From an uncultured Peptococcaceae bacterium (lineage in GTDB: Bacteria; Bacillota; Peptococcia; Peptococcales; Peptococcaceae): a stretch of DNA of 9,976 nt. The DNA is taken from contig USCP01000055.1 of NCBI GenBank assembly GCA_900553245.1, positions 1-9,976 of the forward strand. The letters are read 5' to 3'. Below, in pieces: positions 1 through 7,421 of the stretch. A program made the translations under genes and the position numbers. Position 1 is the first letter of the stretch. Each line of letters begins with the position of its first letter. The notes beneath the pieces were generated by a model. The model was not told the DNA's origin. It worked only from the letters and a program-made list of their open reading frames with translations, and searched no databases.

Positions 1-113
1 TCAACAGCCACATTATTCTTAAAAAGGAAGTTATGGGCATAGCCGCTCTTCACGTCTACGACTTCGCCACGTTTCCCAACTTTAGGGACATCTTCGGTTA
101 AAATTACTTTCAT
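1..113 (-). CDS. rplI: Ribosomal protein L9 (bL9), 5' part only
   Basis: Ribosomal protein L9 binds 23S rRNA near the base of the L1 stalk in the large subunit and helps keep the reading frame. Only the first 37 codons are inside the window; the gene continues past the left edge. The translation opens MKVILTEDVPKVGKRG, and residues 13-30 fit the L9 signature exactly (G-x2-G-x4-V-x2-G-Y-x2-N-F-L). The ATG at 113-111 overlaps the TGA stop of the upstream membrane protein gene as ATGA. An AAAGGAG ribosome binding site lies 10 bases upstream, inside that gene, so the two are probably translationally coupled. I see no promoter of its own close upstream. The identity is firm despite the truncation. 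Confidence 0.95.
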   Translation of the reverse strand, partial: MKVILTEDVPKVGKRGEVVDVKSGYAHNFLFKNNVAV

Positions 114-1105
114 ACTGATTTTGCTCCTTTCTGTGTTGTTCTCAGATGACGGAAATCAGAGATACAGTCAAAGACACCAAAAATCGCCAACACGACGATT
201 AAATAAATCCCCATGAAGAATGCCAGCATCACATACAAAAACTTCATGAGTGGTGACGCTTCCGAGAACTTGAGCTTGGCGATGGTGTAAGAGAATCCGT
301 CTACCACCATGCACGCCGCTCCTATAACCATAACATTAACCGCCACAATCCACAAGAGGGGAATGTCAATATAGCGGTTTGCGAGCAGGGCAATCCATGC
401 CCCCAAAAATGGGATCAGCACCCATGTCGGCATGATGATGGATTTCATATTTGGATGTTCTACATTCGGGGTGATGTTCATGCGCTTGCAAACCCAATGC
501 AAGAGCCAGAGATGAAGCGCCGTCATTACCGCAAAGAGCACCATATAAATGCTAGGAAGCATTTGCATCAAAAGATGGGTGGTGTGTTTAAAGCTCTGTT
601 CCGCTTCCATTGCTGTGATGCCACTGGTTTGCGCAACGGTTTCAAACACGCCCATGCTTTCGGCGCTGGCAATCATGTCTTTTTCCATGGTGAGATAGGT
701 TTGGCTAAAGGCACCGAAATCAAAGCCCATAAGAGCAAGCTGAATCAGCAAATAAAGCCCCATCCCCACTGCTTGGGTCACAGTTACAAAGAGAAAAACA
801 CTGCCATAGTGACGTTTTTGCTTCACAAGTGCCCCACCGACAATCCCCATGAGGGCACTTTGACAAGCAAAGCCCAGCCCGGCAAGGGGACCGCCCAAAA
901 GAATAGCAACGAGAACACTTGCTACCACCGTCACCAAAACAGCAAAGCGTACAGACACCAAAAGCACCGCCACCGCAATGGGTAGTGGTGCTACAAGGCC
1001 AAAGAAAAGCGGCAAAAATTGGCTCATCGCCGCAAATGCCACCGCAAGGGCTGCAAGCATCCCGCCTAACGCAACCGGTGATTGGGTTGGTTGTGGACGA
1101 CTCAT
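110..1105 (-). CDS. YybS-like DUF2232 integral membrane protein
   Basis: This predicted polytopic inner-membrane protein has no known biochemical role; members of the family (YybS, DUF2232) often sit beside rplI in Bacillota. From the ATG at 1105 it is 331 residues. Hydrophobic segments fill the first 90 residues, then about 95-125, 180-205, 225-245, 250-275 and 280-310. A polar stretch near residues 130-175 probably lies outside the membrane. The C-terminal FDCISDFRHL matches the G-x2-D-x3-DFR ending typical of the family. I chose ATG 1105 because GGAGG at 1120-1116 is 10 bases away; the GTG at 1114 directly abuts that site. The gene starts 15 bases after hisE and ends in an ATGA overlap with rplI. 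gdpP, often found between yybS and rplI, is absent here. Confidence 0.85.
   Translation of the reverse strand: MSRPQPTQSPVALGGMLAALAVAFAAMSQFLPLFFGLVAPLPIAVAVLLVSVRFAVLVTVVASVLVAILLGGPLAGLGFACQSALMGIVGGALVKQKRHYGSVFLFVTVTQAVGMGLYLLIQLALMGFDFGAFSQTYLTMEKDMIASAESMGVFETVAQTSGITAMEAEQSFKHTTHLLMQMLPSIYMVLFAVMTALHLWLLHWVCKRMNITPNVEHPNMKSIIMPTWVLIPFLGAWIALLANRYIDIPLLWIVAVNVMVIGAACMVVDGFSYTIAKLKFSEASPLMKFLYVMLAFFMGIYLIVVLAIFGVFDCISDFRHLRTTQKGAKSV
124..130 (-). promoter_or_regulatory. Ribosome binding site of rplI inside the upstream gene
   Basis: AAAGGAG is seen on the minus strand, 10 bases before the rplI ATG and inside the last codons of the YybS-like gene. It fixes the rplI start and supports translation coupled to the upstream gene through the ATGA overlap. 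Confidence 0.8.
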
Positions 1106-1115
1106 ATTGCACACC

Positions 1116-1120
1116 CCTCC
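1116..1120 (-). promoter_or_regulatory. Ribosome binding site of the YybS-like gene, abutting the hisE stop
   Basis: GGAGG directly follows the hisE stop codon, read as TAAGGAGG on the minus strand. It is 10 bases before the ATG at 1105 and touches the in-frame GTG at 1114, so it decides in favour of the ATG. It also ties the membrane protein gene to the end of the his operon with no room for a terminator. Confidence 0.75.
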
Positions 1121-1444
1121 TTAACTTTCACGGTCAACTTGATGGAAGGTTTTGAGGTTCCCGATTTTCGCGCTGCGCGCCTTGAGTACCTCATCCACCG
1201 CAGAAAGTGGGATGCCTTGATCGACAAGCATCACCATCAGATGATAAATCAAATCACACACTTCTCCAACGGTTTCTTCCTGAATGCCGTTTTTCGCGGC
1301 AATAATGGTTTCGGCGGATTCCTCGCCAATCTTTTTGCAAATTTTGTCCAACCCCTGCTCAAAGAGATAGCAGGTGTAAGAGTTTTCTTGTGGTTCTGCT
1401 TGACGTGTCTTCACCACGTCATACAACAAATCCATACTTTCCAT
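1121..1444 (-). CDS. hisE: Phosphoribosyl-ATP pyrophosphatase
   Basis: HisE hydrolyses phosphoribosyl-ATP to phosphoribosyl-AMP and pyrophosphate, the second step of histidine synthesis in the cytosol. The 107-residue product shows the MazG-like all-alpha signature: SYTCYLFEQGLDKICKKIGE, then EESAETIIAAKNG with its metal-binding acidic residues, then EVCDLIYHLMVML. The length is normal for a stand-alone HisE. It starts one base after the hisI stop and in a different frame, so this is not a split or readthrough HisIE fusion. GGAGG at 1457-1453, inside the end of hisI, is 9 bases from the ATG at 1444; a second in-frame ATG at 1435 is less well placed. It is the last his gene before the YybS-like gene. 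Confidence 0.95.
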   Translation of the reverse strand: MESMDLLYDVVKTRQAEPQENSYTCYLFEQGLDKICKKIGEESAETIIAAKNGIQEETVGEVCDLIYHLMVMLVDQGIPLSAVDEVLKARSAKIGNLKTFHQVDRES

Positions 1445-1445
1445 T

Positions 1446-1787
1446 TCATTGCGCCTCCGTATCTACAATTGTATTAAAGAAGCAACTGTGGCGACCGGTA
1501 TGGCAGGCCGGTCCGGTTTGTTCAACAACAATGAGCAAGGTGTCGTCGTCACAATCGCCCATCATTTTAACCACACGCTGCACATGGCCCGAGGTCGCGC
1601 CTTTGTTCCAAAGTTCTTGGCGCGAACGGCTCCAAAACCAAGTATAGCCTGTTTCGATGGTTTTTGCCATACTTTCACGATTCATGTAAGCAAGCATGAG
1701 CACCTCACCGGTGCCAACCTCTTGTACAATAGCAGGAATGAGGTCGCCCTTCTGAAAATATTTTTCAATGTCGATTTGAATAGCCAT
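1446..1787 (-). CDS. hisI: Phosphoribosyl-AMP cyclohydrolase
   Basis: HisI opens the adenine ring of phosphoribosyl-AMP to give ProFAR, a zinc- and magnesium-dependent step. The 113 residues carry the family hallmarks: AYMNRESMAKTIETG, WFWSRSRQELWNKGATSGH near residues 50-70, the DCDDDTLL metal-binding acidic cluster, and the cysteine motif GPACHTGRHSCFF near residues 90-105, which supplies zinc ligands. It is the single-domain form without a HisE extension. The ATG at 1787 follows AGGAGA, which overlaps the hisF TAG stop 9 bases upstream of the start. The last codons of hisI contain the ribosome binding site of hisE. Confidence 0.96.
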   Translation of the reverse strand: MAIQIDIEKYFQKGDLIPAIVQEVGTGEVLMLAYMNRESMAKTIETGYTWFWSRSRQELWNKGATSGHVQRVVKMMGDCDDDTLLIVVEQTGPACHTGRHSCFFNTIVDTEAQ

Positions 1788-1796
1788 GATGATCTC

Positions 1797-2549
1797 CTAT
1801 CTAGCCGCAATGCCACGCGCACGCATGGCATCCTTGACTTCGTCAATGGTGAGCTCCCCGTAGTGAAAGAGGGAAGCAGCCAACGCGGCATCACAACCGG
1901 TTTCTTCAAACACCTCGGCAAAATCGTCAATGGAGCCGGCCCCACCGGAAGCAATCACGGGAATATTGACTGCATCACACACGGCCTTGGTCATTTCAAG
2001 GTCATAGCCCGCCTTGGTGCCGTCGGCATCCATGGAGGTAAGAAGAATTTCTCCGGCACCGCGTTCTTCGAGCTCTTTGACCCATTCGATGAGGTCCTTG
2101 CCGGTATCGATGCGACCGCCGTTAATCACCACATGCCAGCCGTCATCCATGCGCTTGGCGTCCACCGCACAAACGATGCATTGGCGCCCGAACATGGCTG
2201 CAGCTTCGTTAATGAGCTCCGGTGTGCGCACCGCCGCGGAGTTAATGCCCACCTTGTCACTACCTGCACGGAGGGTATCGCGCACATCATCGATGGTACG
2301 AATGCCGCCCCCCACTGTGAGAGGCACAAAGACCACTTCCGCCGTACGGCGCACCACATCGAGCATGGTGCTGCGCCCTTCATGGCTGGCTGTGATGTCC
2401 AAAAATATAATTTCATCGGCATTGGCATCACTGTATTGCTTGGCAAGCTCAACCGGATCGCCAACTTCCTTGATACCAACGAAGTTCACGCCTTTAACCA
2501 CCTTGCCGTCGCGCACATCCAAGCAAGGAATAATTCGTTTTGCAAGCAT
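1797..2549 (-). CDS. hisF: Imidazole glycerol phosphate synthase, cyclase subunit
   Basis: HisF is the (beta/alpha)8-barrel partner of HisH. It uses ammonia channelled from HisH to turn PRFAR into imidazole glycerol phosphate and AICAR. The 250-residue length is typical. The opening MLAKRIIPCLDVRDG places the catalytic Asp at residue 11, and AVDAK places the second at residue 130. Phosphate-binding loops are visible as LTVGGGIRT near residue 80 and IASGGAGS near residue 205. A perfect AAAGGAGG lies 7 bases upstream at 2564-2557, formed by the last codons of hisA. Two bases separate the hisA stop from this start, and hisH lies one gene further upstream, so both subunits are co-transcribed. Confidence 0.98.
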   Translation of the reverse strand: MLAKRIIPCLDVRDGKVVKGVNFVGIKEVGDPVELAKQYSDANADEIIFLDITASHEGRSTMLDVVRRTAEVVFVPLTVGGGIRTIDDVRDTLRAGSDKVGINSAAVRTPELINEAAAMFGRQCIVCAVDAKRMDDGWHVVINGGRIDTGKDLIEWVKELEERGAGEILLTSMDADGTKAGYDLEMTKAVCDAVNIPVIASGGAGSIDDFAEVFEETGCDAALAASLFHYGELTIDEVKDAMRARGIAAR

Positions 2550-2551
2550 GG

Positions 2552-3274
2552 TTACGCCTCCTTTGCGAGTGCGAGGGCTTCTTCCAAAGAAAGGGTGCCT
2601 TCATAGAGGGATTTACCGCAAATGGCCCCGTAAAGCCCCGCATTTTTCAAATCGCAAATGTTTGCAATGTCGCGAATACCGCCGCTGGCAACGATGTTCA
2701 CATCAGGGCACGCCTGAATGAGCTGTTCATAATGTGTTACACTTGGACCACTCAAGGTGCCATCCTTGGAAATATCGGTGTAAATAATGGTACGCACCCC
2801 AGCTTCGCCCATGGCCTTGGCAAGGTCTACAAAATGCACATCGCTGGCTTCCAGCCAACCACTGCCGCGCACCATGCCATCCTTGGCATCGATGCCAACA
2901 GCCACCGCATCGCCGTAACGCGCCACCGCTTCACGCACCAATGCCGGATTGTGAAGTGCCACAGAGCCCAAAATCACGCGGCTAATGCCACCTTCAATAT
3001 AACGAGCAATGTCCTCTAAGGTACGAATGCCACCACCGAGCTCCACCTTGAGGCCGGTTTTTTGCGCCACTTCGATAAAAATATCGTCATTAACCGGATG
3101 GCCTTCGCAGGCGCCGTCCAAATCCACCATGTGAATCCATTCGGCACCGGCCTGTTCAAATTGCTTGGCGGTTTCAAGGGCATTGTCCGCCACCTTATGC
3201 ACGGTATCAAATTCCCCTTGGTACAAACGCACTGGGGTACGGTCTTTTATATCAATTGCCGGTAAAATAATCAT
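2552..3274 (-). CDS. hisA: ProFAR isomerase (phosphoribosylformimino-AICAR-P isomerase)
   Basis: HisA performs the Amadori rearrangement of ProFAR to PRFAR. It is a 240-residue (beta/alpha)8 barrel homologous to HisF. MIILPAIDIKD gives the catalytic Asp at residue 8, and GIDAKDG gives the second Asp at residue 129. ELGGGIRTLEDI and VASGGIRD are the two phosphate-binding loops. I see no PriA-type evidence of TrpF activity, and that cannot be judged safely from sequence alone. The start codon overlaps the hisH stop as ATGA at 3274-3271, with GGGAGG 8 bases upstream inside hisH. The gene ends two bases before hisF. Confidence 0.97.
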   Translation of the reverse strand: MIILPAIDIKDRTPVRLYQGEFDTVHKVADNALETAKQFEQAGAEWIHMVDLDGACEGHPVNDDIFIEVAQKTGLKVELGGGIRTLEDIARYIEGGISRVILGSVALHNPALVREAVARYGDAVAVGIDAKDGMVRGSGWLEASDVHFVDLAKAMGEAGVRTIIYTDISKDGTLSGPSVTHYEQLIQACPDVNIVASGGIRDIANICDLKNAGLYGAICGKSLYEGTLSLEEALALAKEA

Positions 3275-3876
3275 CCAACCAGCCTCCCAAAATTCTTCAA
3301 AATCTGCAAGCCCACCTCGCCGCTTTTTTCCGGATGGAATTGACAGCCAAAAATGTGGTCACGCCACACCATCCCCGGGAAGGTTTCACCATAGGTGGTT
3401 GCAAGGGCAATGTATTTGTCGTTGGTTTCTGCACAGAAGGAGTGCACATAATAGAAATAACTTTCGTCCGCAATGCCTTCGGTGAGTGGGCATTCATGAA
3501 CGATGTGGGCGGTATTCCAACCGATGTGAGGGAGCTTTTGGCCATCCGCTCGAAGCTCGCGCACTATCCCCGGAAGTAAACCAAGCCCCTTGGTCACACC
3601 AAATTCACGGCCTTCTTCAAAGAGCATTTGCAAGCCCAAACATACGCCTAAAAAAGGCTTTTTTTCCGCCTCTTCTTTTAAAAGGTCTACCAATCCGGTG
3701 GCATTTAATTTTGCCATGGCGTCACTAAAAGCGCCAACCCCTGGGAGAATAATCCCACGCGCGGCCTTAATTTCTGCGGCATCCTTCGTCACCACATAAG
3801 GTAAGTTCAAATAGCGCAGGGCATTGCATACACTAAAAAGATTCCCTGCCCCGTAATCAATGACTGCAATCATCAT
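3271..3876 (-). CDS. hisH: Imidazole glycerol phosphate synthase, glutaminase subunit
   Basis: HisH is the class I glutamine amidotransferase that releases ammonia from glutamine for HisF. The 201-residue protein shows YGAGN near residue 10, the oxyanion-region motif ILPGVGAF near residue 45, the nucleophile elbow GVCLGLQMLFE with Cys79, and GCQFHPEKSG with His181 and Glu183, so the catalytic triad is complete. The ATG at 3876 overlaps the hisB TGA as ATGA. A second in-frame ATG follows immediately at 3873, so the true start could be one codon later. The ribosome binding site is the weaker AAAGGGG inside hisB. The 3' end overlaps hisA by four bases. Confidence 0.97.
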   Translation of the reverse strand: MMIAVIDYGAGNLFSVCNALRYLNLPYVVTKDAAEIKAARGIILPGVGAFSDAMAKLNATGLVDLLKEEAEKKPFLGVCLGLQMLFEEGREFGVTKGLGLLPGIVRELRADGQKLPHIGWNTAHIVHECPLTEGIADESYFYYVHSFCAETNDKYIALATTYGETFPGMVWRDHIFGCQFHPEKSGEVGLQILKNFGRLVG

Positions 3877-4451
3877 AACACCCCTTTGGTAGAAAGCACA
3901 CCACCGTCACGTGGAGACAACGCATCCTCTAAGGCATGTGCCACGGCTTTAAAGATCCCTTCCACGATGTGGTGTGCATTCTTTCCATAAAGCACCTCCA
4001 CATGCAAGGTGATTCCTGCGTTCATCGCAAAAGCACGCAAAAATTCTTCGGTCATTTCTGTGTCGTAGTCGCCAATCATCGGCGCTTGCACCTGTTCGCC
4101 GCCGTGGTAAACCAAAAACGGACGACCGCTCACGTCAACCACTGCACGGCAAAGGGCTTCGTCCATTGGGATGATGGCACTGCCATAACGCTTAATGCCG
4201 GTTTTATCAATAACTTCTGCCAAGGCTTTACCGAGCACAATGCCAATATCCTCGATGCTATGATGGCTATCCACCCACACATCGCCGTCACAATTTAACA
4301 CCAGTCCCCAACCGGCATGGGTTGCAAGGGCGGTGAGCATGTGGTCAAAAAAGCCAATGCCGCTAGCTATGCGCACCTCACCGCCGTCTAAATTCAAAAA
4401 CAAATTGATACTGGTTTCCTTGGTTTGTCGTTCTGTTGTTACACTTCTCAT
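3873..4451 (-). CDS. hisB: Imidazoleglycerol-phosphate dehydratase
   Basis: HisB removes water from imidazole glycerol phosphate to give imidazole acetol phosphate, using manganese ions. This is the monofunctional form, 192 residues, with no histidinol-phosphatase domain attached. Metal-binding and family motifs are clear: GIGFFDHML near residue 33, DSHHSIEDIG near residue 62, and KNAHHIVEGIFKA near residue 160, with the ending LSTKG. I start it at ATG 4451, which overlaps the hisC stop as ATGA and has AAAGGAG 8 bases upstream. An upstream in-frame GTG at 4472 would put that ribosome binding site inside the gene, so it is rejected. The 3' end overlaps hisH. Confidence 0.97.
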   Translation of the reverse strand: MRSVTTERQTKETSINLFLNLDGGEVRIASGIGFFDHMLTALATHAGWGLVLNCDGDVWVDSHHSIEDIGIVLGKALAEVIDKTGIKRYGSAIIPMDEALCRAVVDVSGRPFLVYHGGEQVQAPMIGDYDTEMTEEFLRAFAMNAGITLHVEVLYGKNAHHIVEGIFKAVAHALEDALSPRDGGVLSTKGVL

Positions 4452-5506
4452 TGTTCCAGCTCCTTTAAGCACGCTTCAAGGACTGCCAAGCATGCCGCAT
4501 TTTCTTCCGCAGTACCGCTATTGATACGCAAGGCATTCGGCTGTGGCTTACGAATGAGCACGCCGTGATTTTGCATGCTTTCGAAAAGCTGAGGTGCCAC
4601 ATCAGTCACAATGTAAGCAAAGTTGGTCGCCGATGGGAGCACCTTCCCCAAGGCATCATAGCGTTCCGCAAGCCCTGCAAGCCCAGTCATCAATTCCTTG
4701 GTGCTCTCATTGATGGCAACAATCGCTGCGCGAATTTCGTCTTCACGACGGAGCACTGCGGTGGCAAGCTCTTGGGTCAAACGCCCGACATTATAAAATG
4801 GTTTGCCGATTTGTAAAAGGTCGGTCATTTCCGGTGTGGTCACGGCAAAGCCCACACGAAGCCCTGCCATCCCAAGGGCCTTAGAGCAGGTTTTGAGAAC
4901 AATCAGATTTTCCTGAGTGCCTGCTAAATCCAATACGCTTTGGTCGGAGAAATCCATATAGGCTTCATCTACTACTACGATACCATCAAAGCCGTTAATA
5001 ATGCGAAGCACCTCTTCACGGCAAAGCGCTACGCCGGTTGGATTGCAAGGGTTGGAAAAAATTAGCATCGCCGCATCGCGTTCCTTGCAAAGGGCAATTA
5101 AGGCTTCAACATCGATGGTGTAGTCATCCTGTTGATAGATGATTTCTTCCACCCCATTCATGTAAGCCCCATTGCCGTACATCGAAAAATCAGGGTTAAC
5201 AGTCACAACACGGTCACGCGGTGCCACCAAGCAAGCAAAAAGCAGTTCAATCAATTCATCGCTGCCGTTGCCCGCCGTCACATGTTGCCAGTCCACCTTG
5301 TAGAGGTCGGCAAAAGCTTGACACAACGCGATGGCACGAGGGTCCGGATAACGGTTAAAATCACAGTTTGCCACAATAGATTGAAATTCTTCCATTAACG
5401 CTGCGGATGGACGTACAAAGCTCTCGTTGGCGTTTAAAACCACCAAACATGGCTTGCCGCCTGGGCTATAAGGCTCTCTGCCCTTAAATTTATCGCTCAA
5501 TCTCAT
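4448..5506 (-). CDS. hisC: Histidinol-phosphate aminotransferase
   Basis: HisC is a fold-type I, PLP-dependent aminotransferase that converts imidazole acetol phosphate and glutamate to histidinol phosphate and 2-oxoglutarate. The 352 residues fit the family. Visible features are LNANES near residue 25, the cofactor loop AGNGSDELIE near residue 79, SNPCNPTG with the conserved Asn155, VVDEAYMDF with Asp180 and Tyr183, and the Schiff-base lysine in CSKALGMAGLRVG at about Lys209. The terminal region contains RINSGTAEENA, with the substrate-phosphate arginine expected there. The start overlaps the hisD stop as ATGA with a GAGGAAG-type site upstream, and its end overlaps hisB. A wider role in aromatic amino acid transamination is possible for this family but not shown here. 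Confidence 0.96.
   Translation of the reverse strand: MRLSDKFKGREPYSPGGKPCLVVLNANESFVRPSAALMEEFQSIVANCDFNRYPDPRAIALCQAFADLYKVDWQHVTAGNGSDELIELLFACLVAPRDRVVTVNPDFSMYGNGAYMNGVEEIIYQQDDYTIDVEALIALCKERDAAMLIFSNPCNPTGVALCREEVLRIINGFDGIVVVDEAYMDFSDQSVLDLAGTQENLIVLKTCSKALGMAGLRVGFAVTTPEMTDLLQIGKPFYNVGRLTQELATAVLRREDEIRAAIVAINESTKELMTGLAGLAERYDALGKVLPSATNFAYIVTDVAPQLFESMQNHGVLIRKPQPNALRINSGTAEENAACLAVLEACLKELEQ
4460..4466 (-). promoter_or_regulatory. Ribosome binding site deciding the hisB start
   Basis: AAAGGAG lies within the last codons of hisC, 8 bases before ATG 4451. It rules out the longer hisB reading from GTG 4472, which would contain this site. Confidence 0.75.
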
Positions 5507-6792
5507 TGGTTCTTCCTCACTTTCACTGCATTGGCATGCGCGGTCAATCCTTCGGCTTCCGCAAAGCGAATGATGTCATCGCATCCATCCATAAGTGCAC
5601 ATTTGCTGTAAGACGTAAATGCCATGCGTTTATAGAAGCTGTCCACCCCAAGTGGGGAGAAGAAACGGGCAGTGCCACTTGTTGGCAACACGTGGTTCGC
5701 ACCGGCATAATAATCGCCCACCGGTTCCGGCGTCCAAGCCCCCAAGAACACAGAGCCTGCGTTGGTAATACGTCCTAAGGCACGTTCCGGTTCAGCGGTC
5801 ACCACTTCTAAATGTTCCGGCGCTACTGCATTGGCATAGTCGATGCAATCATCAATACTAGGGAACACGGCAATCAAGCCGTAATCCGCCAAGGATTTCT
5901 TAATAATATCGGCACGACTCAAATTCTCGAGTTGACGCGCCACCTCTTCCTTCACCGCTTCGGCGAGGGCTTCGGAATCCGTGAGCAACACGCCGCCGGC
6001 AAGAACATCATGTTCGCATTGGCTCATGAGATCCGCGGCAATAAAACGTGGGTTGGCATCGCCATCGGCAATAATCAATATTTCACTTGGTCCCGCAATC
6101 ATGTCAATATCCACAACGCCATACAACAAACGCTTGGCAGTGGCAACAAAAATATTCCCCGGACCAACAATCTTATCGACTTGTGGGATGGTCTCGGTGC
6201 CATAGGCAAGCGCTGCCACTGCTTGCGCGCCGCCCATCATATAGATGCGGTCTACACCAGCCACAGCTGCTGCCGCCAAAATCACATCGCGCGGTTGACC
6301 GTCCTTATTCGGCGGAGTCACCATCACAAGCTCCGGCACACCGGCAATCTTTGCCGGAATCGCATTCATCAGCACCGAGGACGGATAAGCCGCCGTGCCA
6401 CCCGGTACATACAAGCCCACACGTTGAAGCGGACGCACACGTTGCCCCATATAGGCCCCGTTTTCACGAAAATCCACATAGCTTTCTTGTACCTGTTGTT
6501 CATGGAAACGTCGAATGTTTGCCGCTGCGTTTTCCATCGCTTGCAAGAGATCCGCATCAATACGCCCCTTTGCTTCAGCAATCGCTTCGGCTTCAATTAC
6601 CTTCACCGGTCCTTCAACATGGTCAAATTTGGCTGAATAACGCATCACTGCCGCATCGCCTTCGCGACGCACATGGTCAATAATATCTGAAACGGCGCGG
6701 GTCACGTCGGCATTCGTTTCCTGCTGACGGGCCTTGAGTGCCTTTAAATAATCAAACTCCGCCTTGCCATCGGCAATGATTGTTCTAATCAT
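5503..6792 (-). CDS. hisD: Histidinol dehydrogenase
   Basis: HisD carries out the last two steps, oxidising histidinol through histidinal to histidine with two NAD+ in a zinc-dependent reaction. The 429 residues match the family length. PGGTAAYPSSVLMNAIPAK near residue 130, VDKIVGPGNIFVATAKRLL near residue 205, and DMIAGPSEI near residue 230 are the hallmark blocks. The expected zinc ligands are present as Gln258, His261, Asp360 and His419, and the catalytic Glu326-His327 pair lies in NAVAPEHLEV. ATG 6792 overlaps the hisG stop as ATGA and has a strong AAGGAGG 7 bases upstream. The gene overlaps hisC by four bases at its 3' end. Confidence 0.98.
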   Translation of the reverse strand: MIRTIIADGKAEFDYLKALKARQQETNADVTRAVSDIIDHVRREGDAAVMRYSAKFDHVEGPVKVIEAEAIAEAKGRIDADLLQAMENAAANIRRFHEQQVQESYVDFRENGAYMGQRVRPLQRVGLYVPGGTAAYPSSVLMNAIPAKIAGVPELVMVTPPNKDGQPRDVILAAAAVAGVDRIYMMGGAQAVAALAYGTETIPQVDKIVGPGNIFVATAKRLLYGVVDIDMIAGPSEILIIADGDANPRFIAADLMSQCEHDVLAGGVLLTDSEALAEAVKEEVARQLENLSRADIIKKSLADYGLIAVFPSIDDCIDYANAVAPEHLEVVTAEPERALGRITNAGSVFLGAWTPEPVGDYYAGANHVLPTSGTARFFSPLGVDSFYKRMAFTSYSKCALMDGCDDIIRFAEAEGLTAHANAVKVRKNQ

Positions 6793-7418
6793 TTTGCTTC
6801 CTCCTTCAAGGCTTCAATCGTATCAATCAAGGTGTTGATTTCATTTTTCTTGAGCTTCATGCTGGCAACATTGACAATAAGACGGGCACTCACTTGCATG
6901 ACATCTTCAACTTCTACCAAGCCGTTTTCACGAAGGGTATTGCCGGTTTCAACAAGGTCCACAATCCCATCAACAAGCCCTAAGAGTGGCGCCAATTCCA
7001 CGGAGCCCTCAATCTTGATAATGTCTACGTCCATGCCCTTACGTGCAAAGAAATCGCGGGTCACTTGTGGATATTTGCTCGCTAAGCGTTTCACGTCATA
7101 GCCGCTGTAAAAGTCGCTGTCCTTTGGCGCAGCAAGGGCAAACTTGCATTGACCAAAGCCCAAATCCAGCACTTCATAAAACGCCCCACCACGTTCGGTG
7201 ATGGTATCCTTCCCAACCACACCGATGTCGCAAACGCCGTGTTCCACATAAGTGATGACGTCTGGCGCTTTTGCAAGCACCACTTCAATGTCATCGCCCA
7301 CCGGTAAAATCAATTTTCTACCCTTGGTTTCAAAGGCGCTCACATCGAGGCCCATCTTTTCAAAAAGTTCCACTGTGGATTTTTCCAAGCGGCCCTTTGT
7401 TAATGCAATTTTTAACAT
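6789..7418 (-). CDS. hisG: ATP phosphoribosyltransferase, short catalytic subunit
   Basis: HisG joins ATP and PRPP to make phosphoribosyl-ATP, the committed step of the pathway. At about 209 residues this is the short form: it starts MLKIALTKGRLEK, has CDIGVVGKDT near residue 65, and the PRPP-binding block IEGSVELAPLLGLVDGIVDL near residues 140-160. It stops without the C-terminal regulatory domain of long HisG, so by family knowledge it needs HisZ for activity and histidine feedback; hisZ is directly upstream. I start it at ATG 7418, 8 bases from GGAGG at 7431-7427. A GTG at 7421, one codon earlier, is also possible with 5-base spacing. The end overlaps hisD as ATGA. Confidence 0.96.
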   Translation of the reverse strand: MLKIALTKGRLEKSTVELFEKMGLDVSAFETKGRKLILPVGDDIEVVLAKAPDVITYVEHGVCDIGVVGKDTITERGGAFYEVLDLGFGQCKFALAAPKDSDFYSGYDVKRLASKYPQVTRDFFARKGMDVDIIKIEGSVELAPLLGLVDGIVDLVETGNTLRENGLVEVEDVMQVSARLIVNVASMKLKKNEINTLIDTIEALKEEAK

Positions 7419-7421
7419 CAC

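Noticed and set aside
455..985. Plus-strand open frame of 176 codons opposite the YybS-like gene
   Set aside because: The His- and Lys-rich low-complexity translation is an antisense shadow of a hydrophobic protein gene.
1444..1446. hisI and hisE as a frameshifted HisIE fusion
   Set aside because: Each has a full-length domain and its own start with a well-placed ribosome binding site; separate hisI and hisE are common.
1449..2606. Long plus-strand open frame of 385 codons opposite hisI and hisF
   Set aside because: It is antisense to two clearly functional his genes, has no recognisable family motif and no convincing ribosome binding site; it is a by-product of codon use on the other strand.
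4452..4472. N-terminal extension of hisB from GTG 4472
   Set aside because: The AAAGGAG ribosome binding site and the ATGA overlap both point to ATG 4451, and the normal protein begins there.
5812..6636. Plus-strand open frame of 274 codons opposite hisD
   Set aside because: The translation is rich in His, Arg and Asn without domain pattern, and hisD on the other strand has all catalytic residues.
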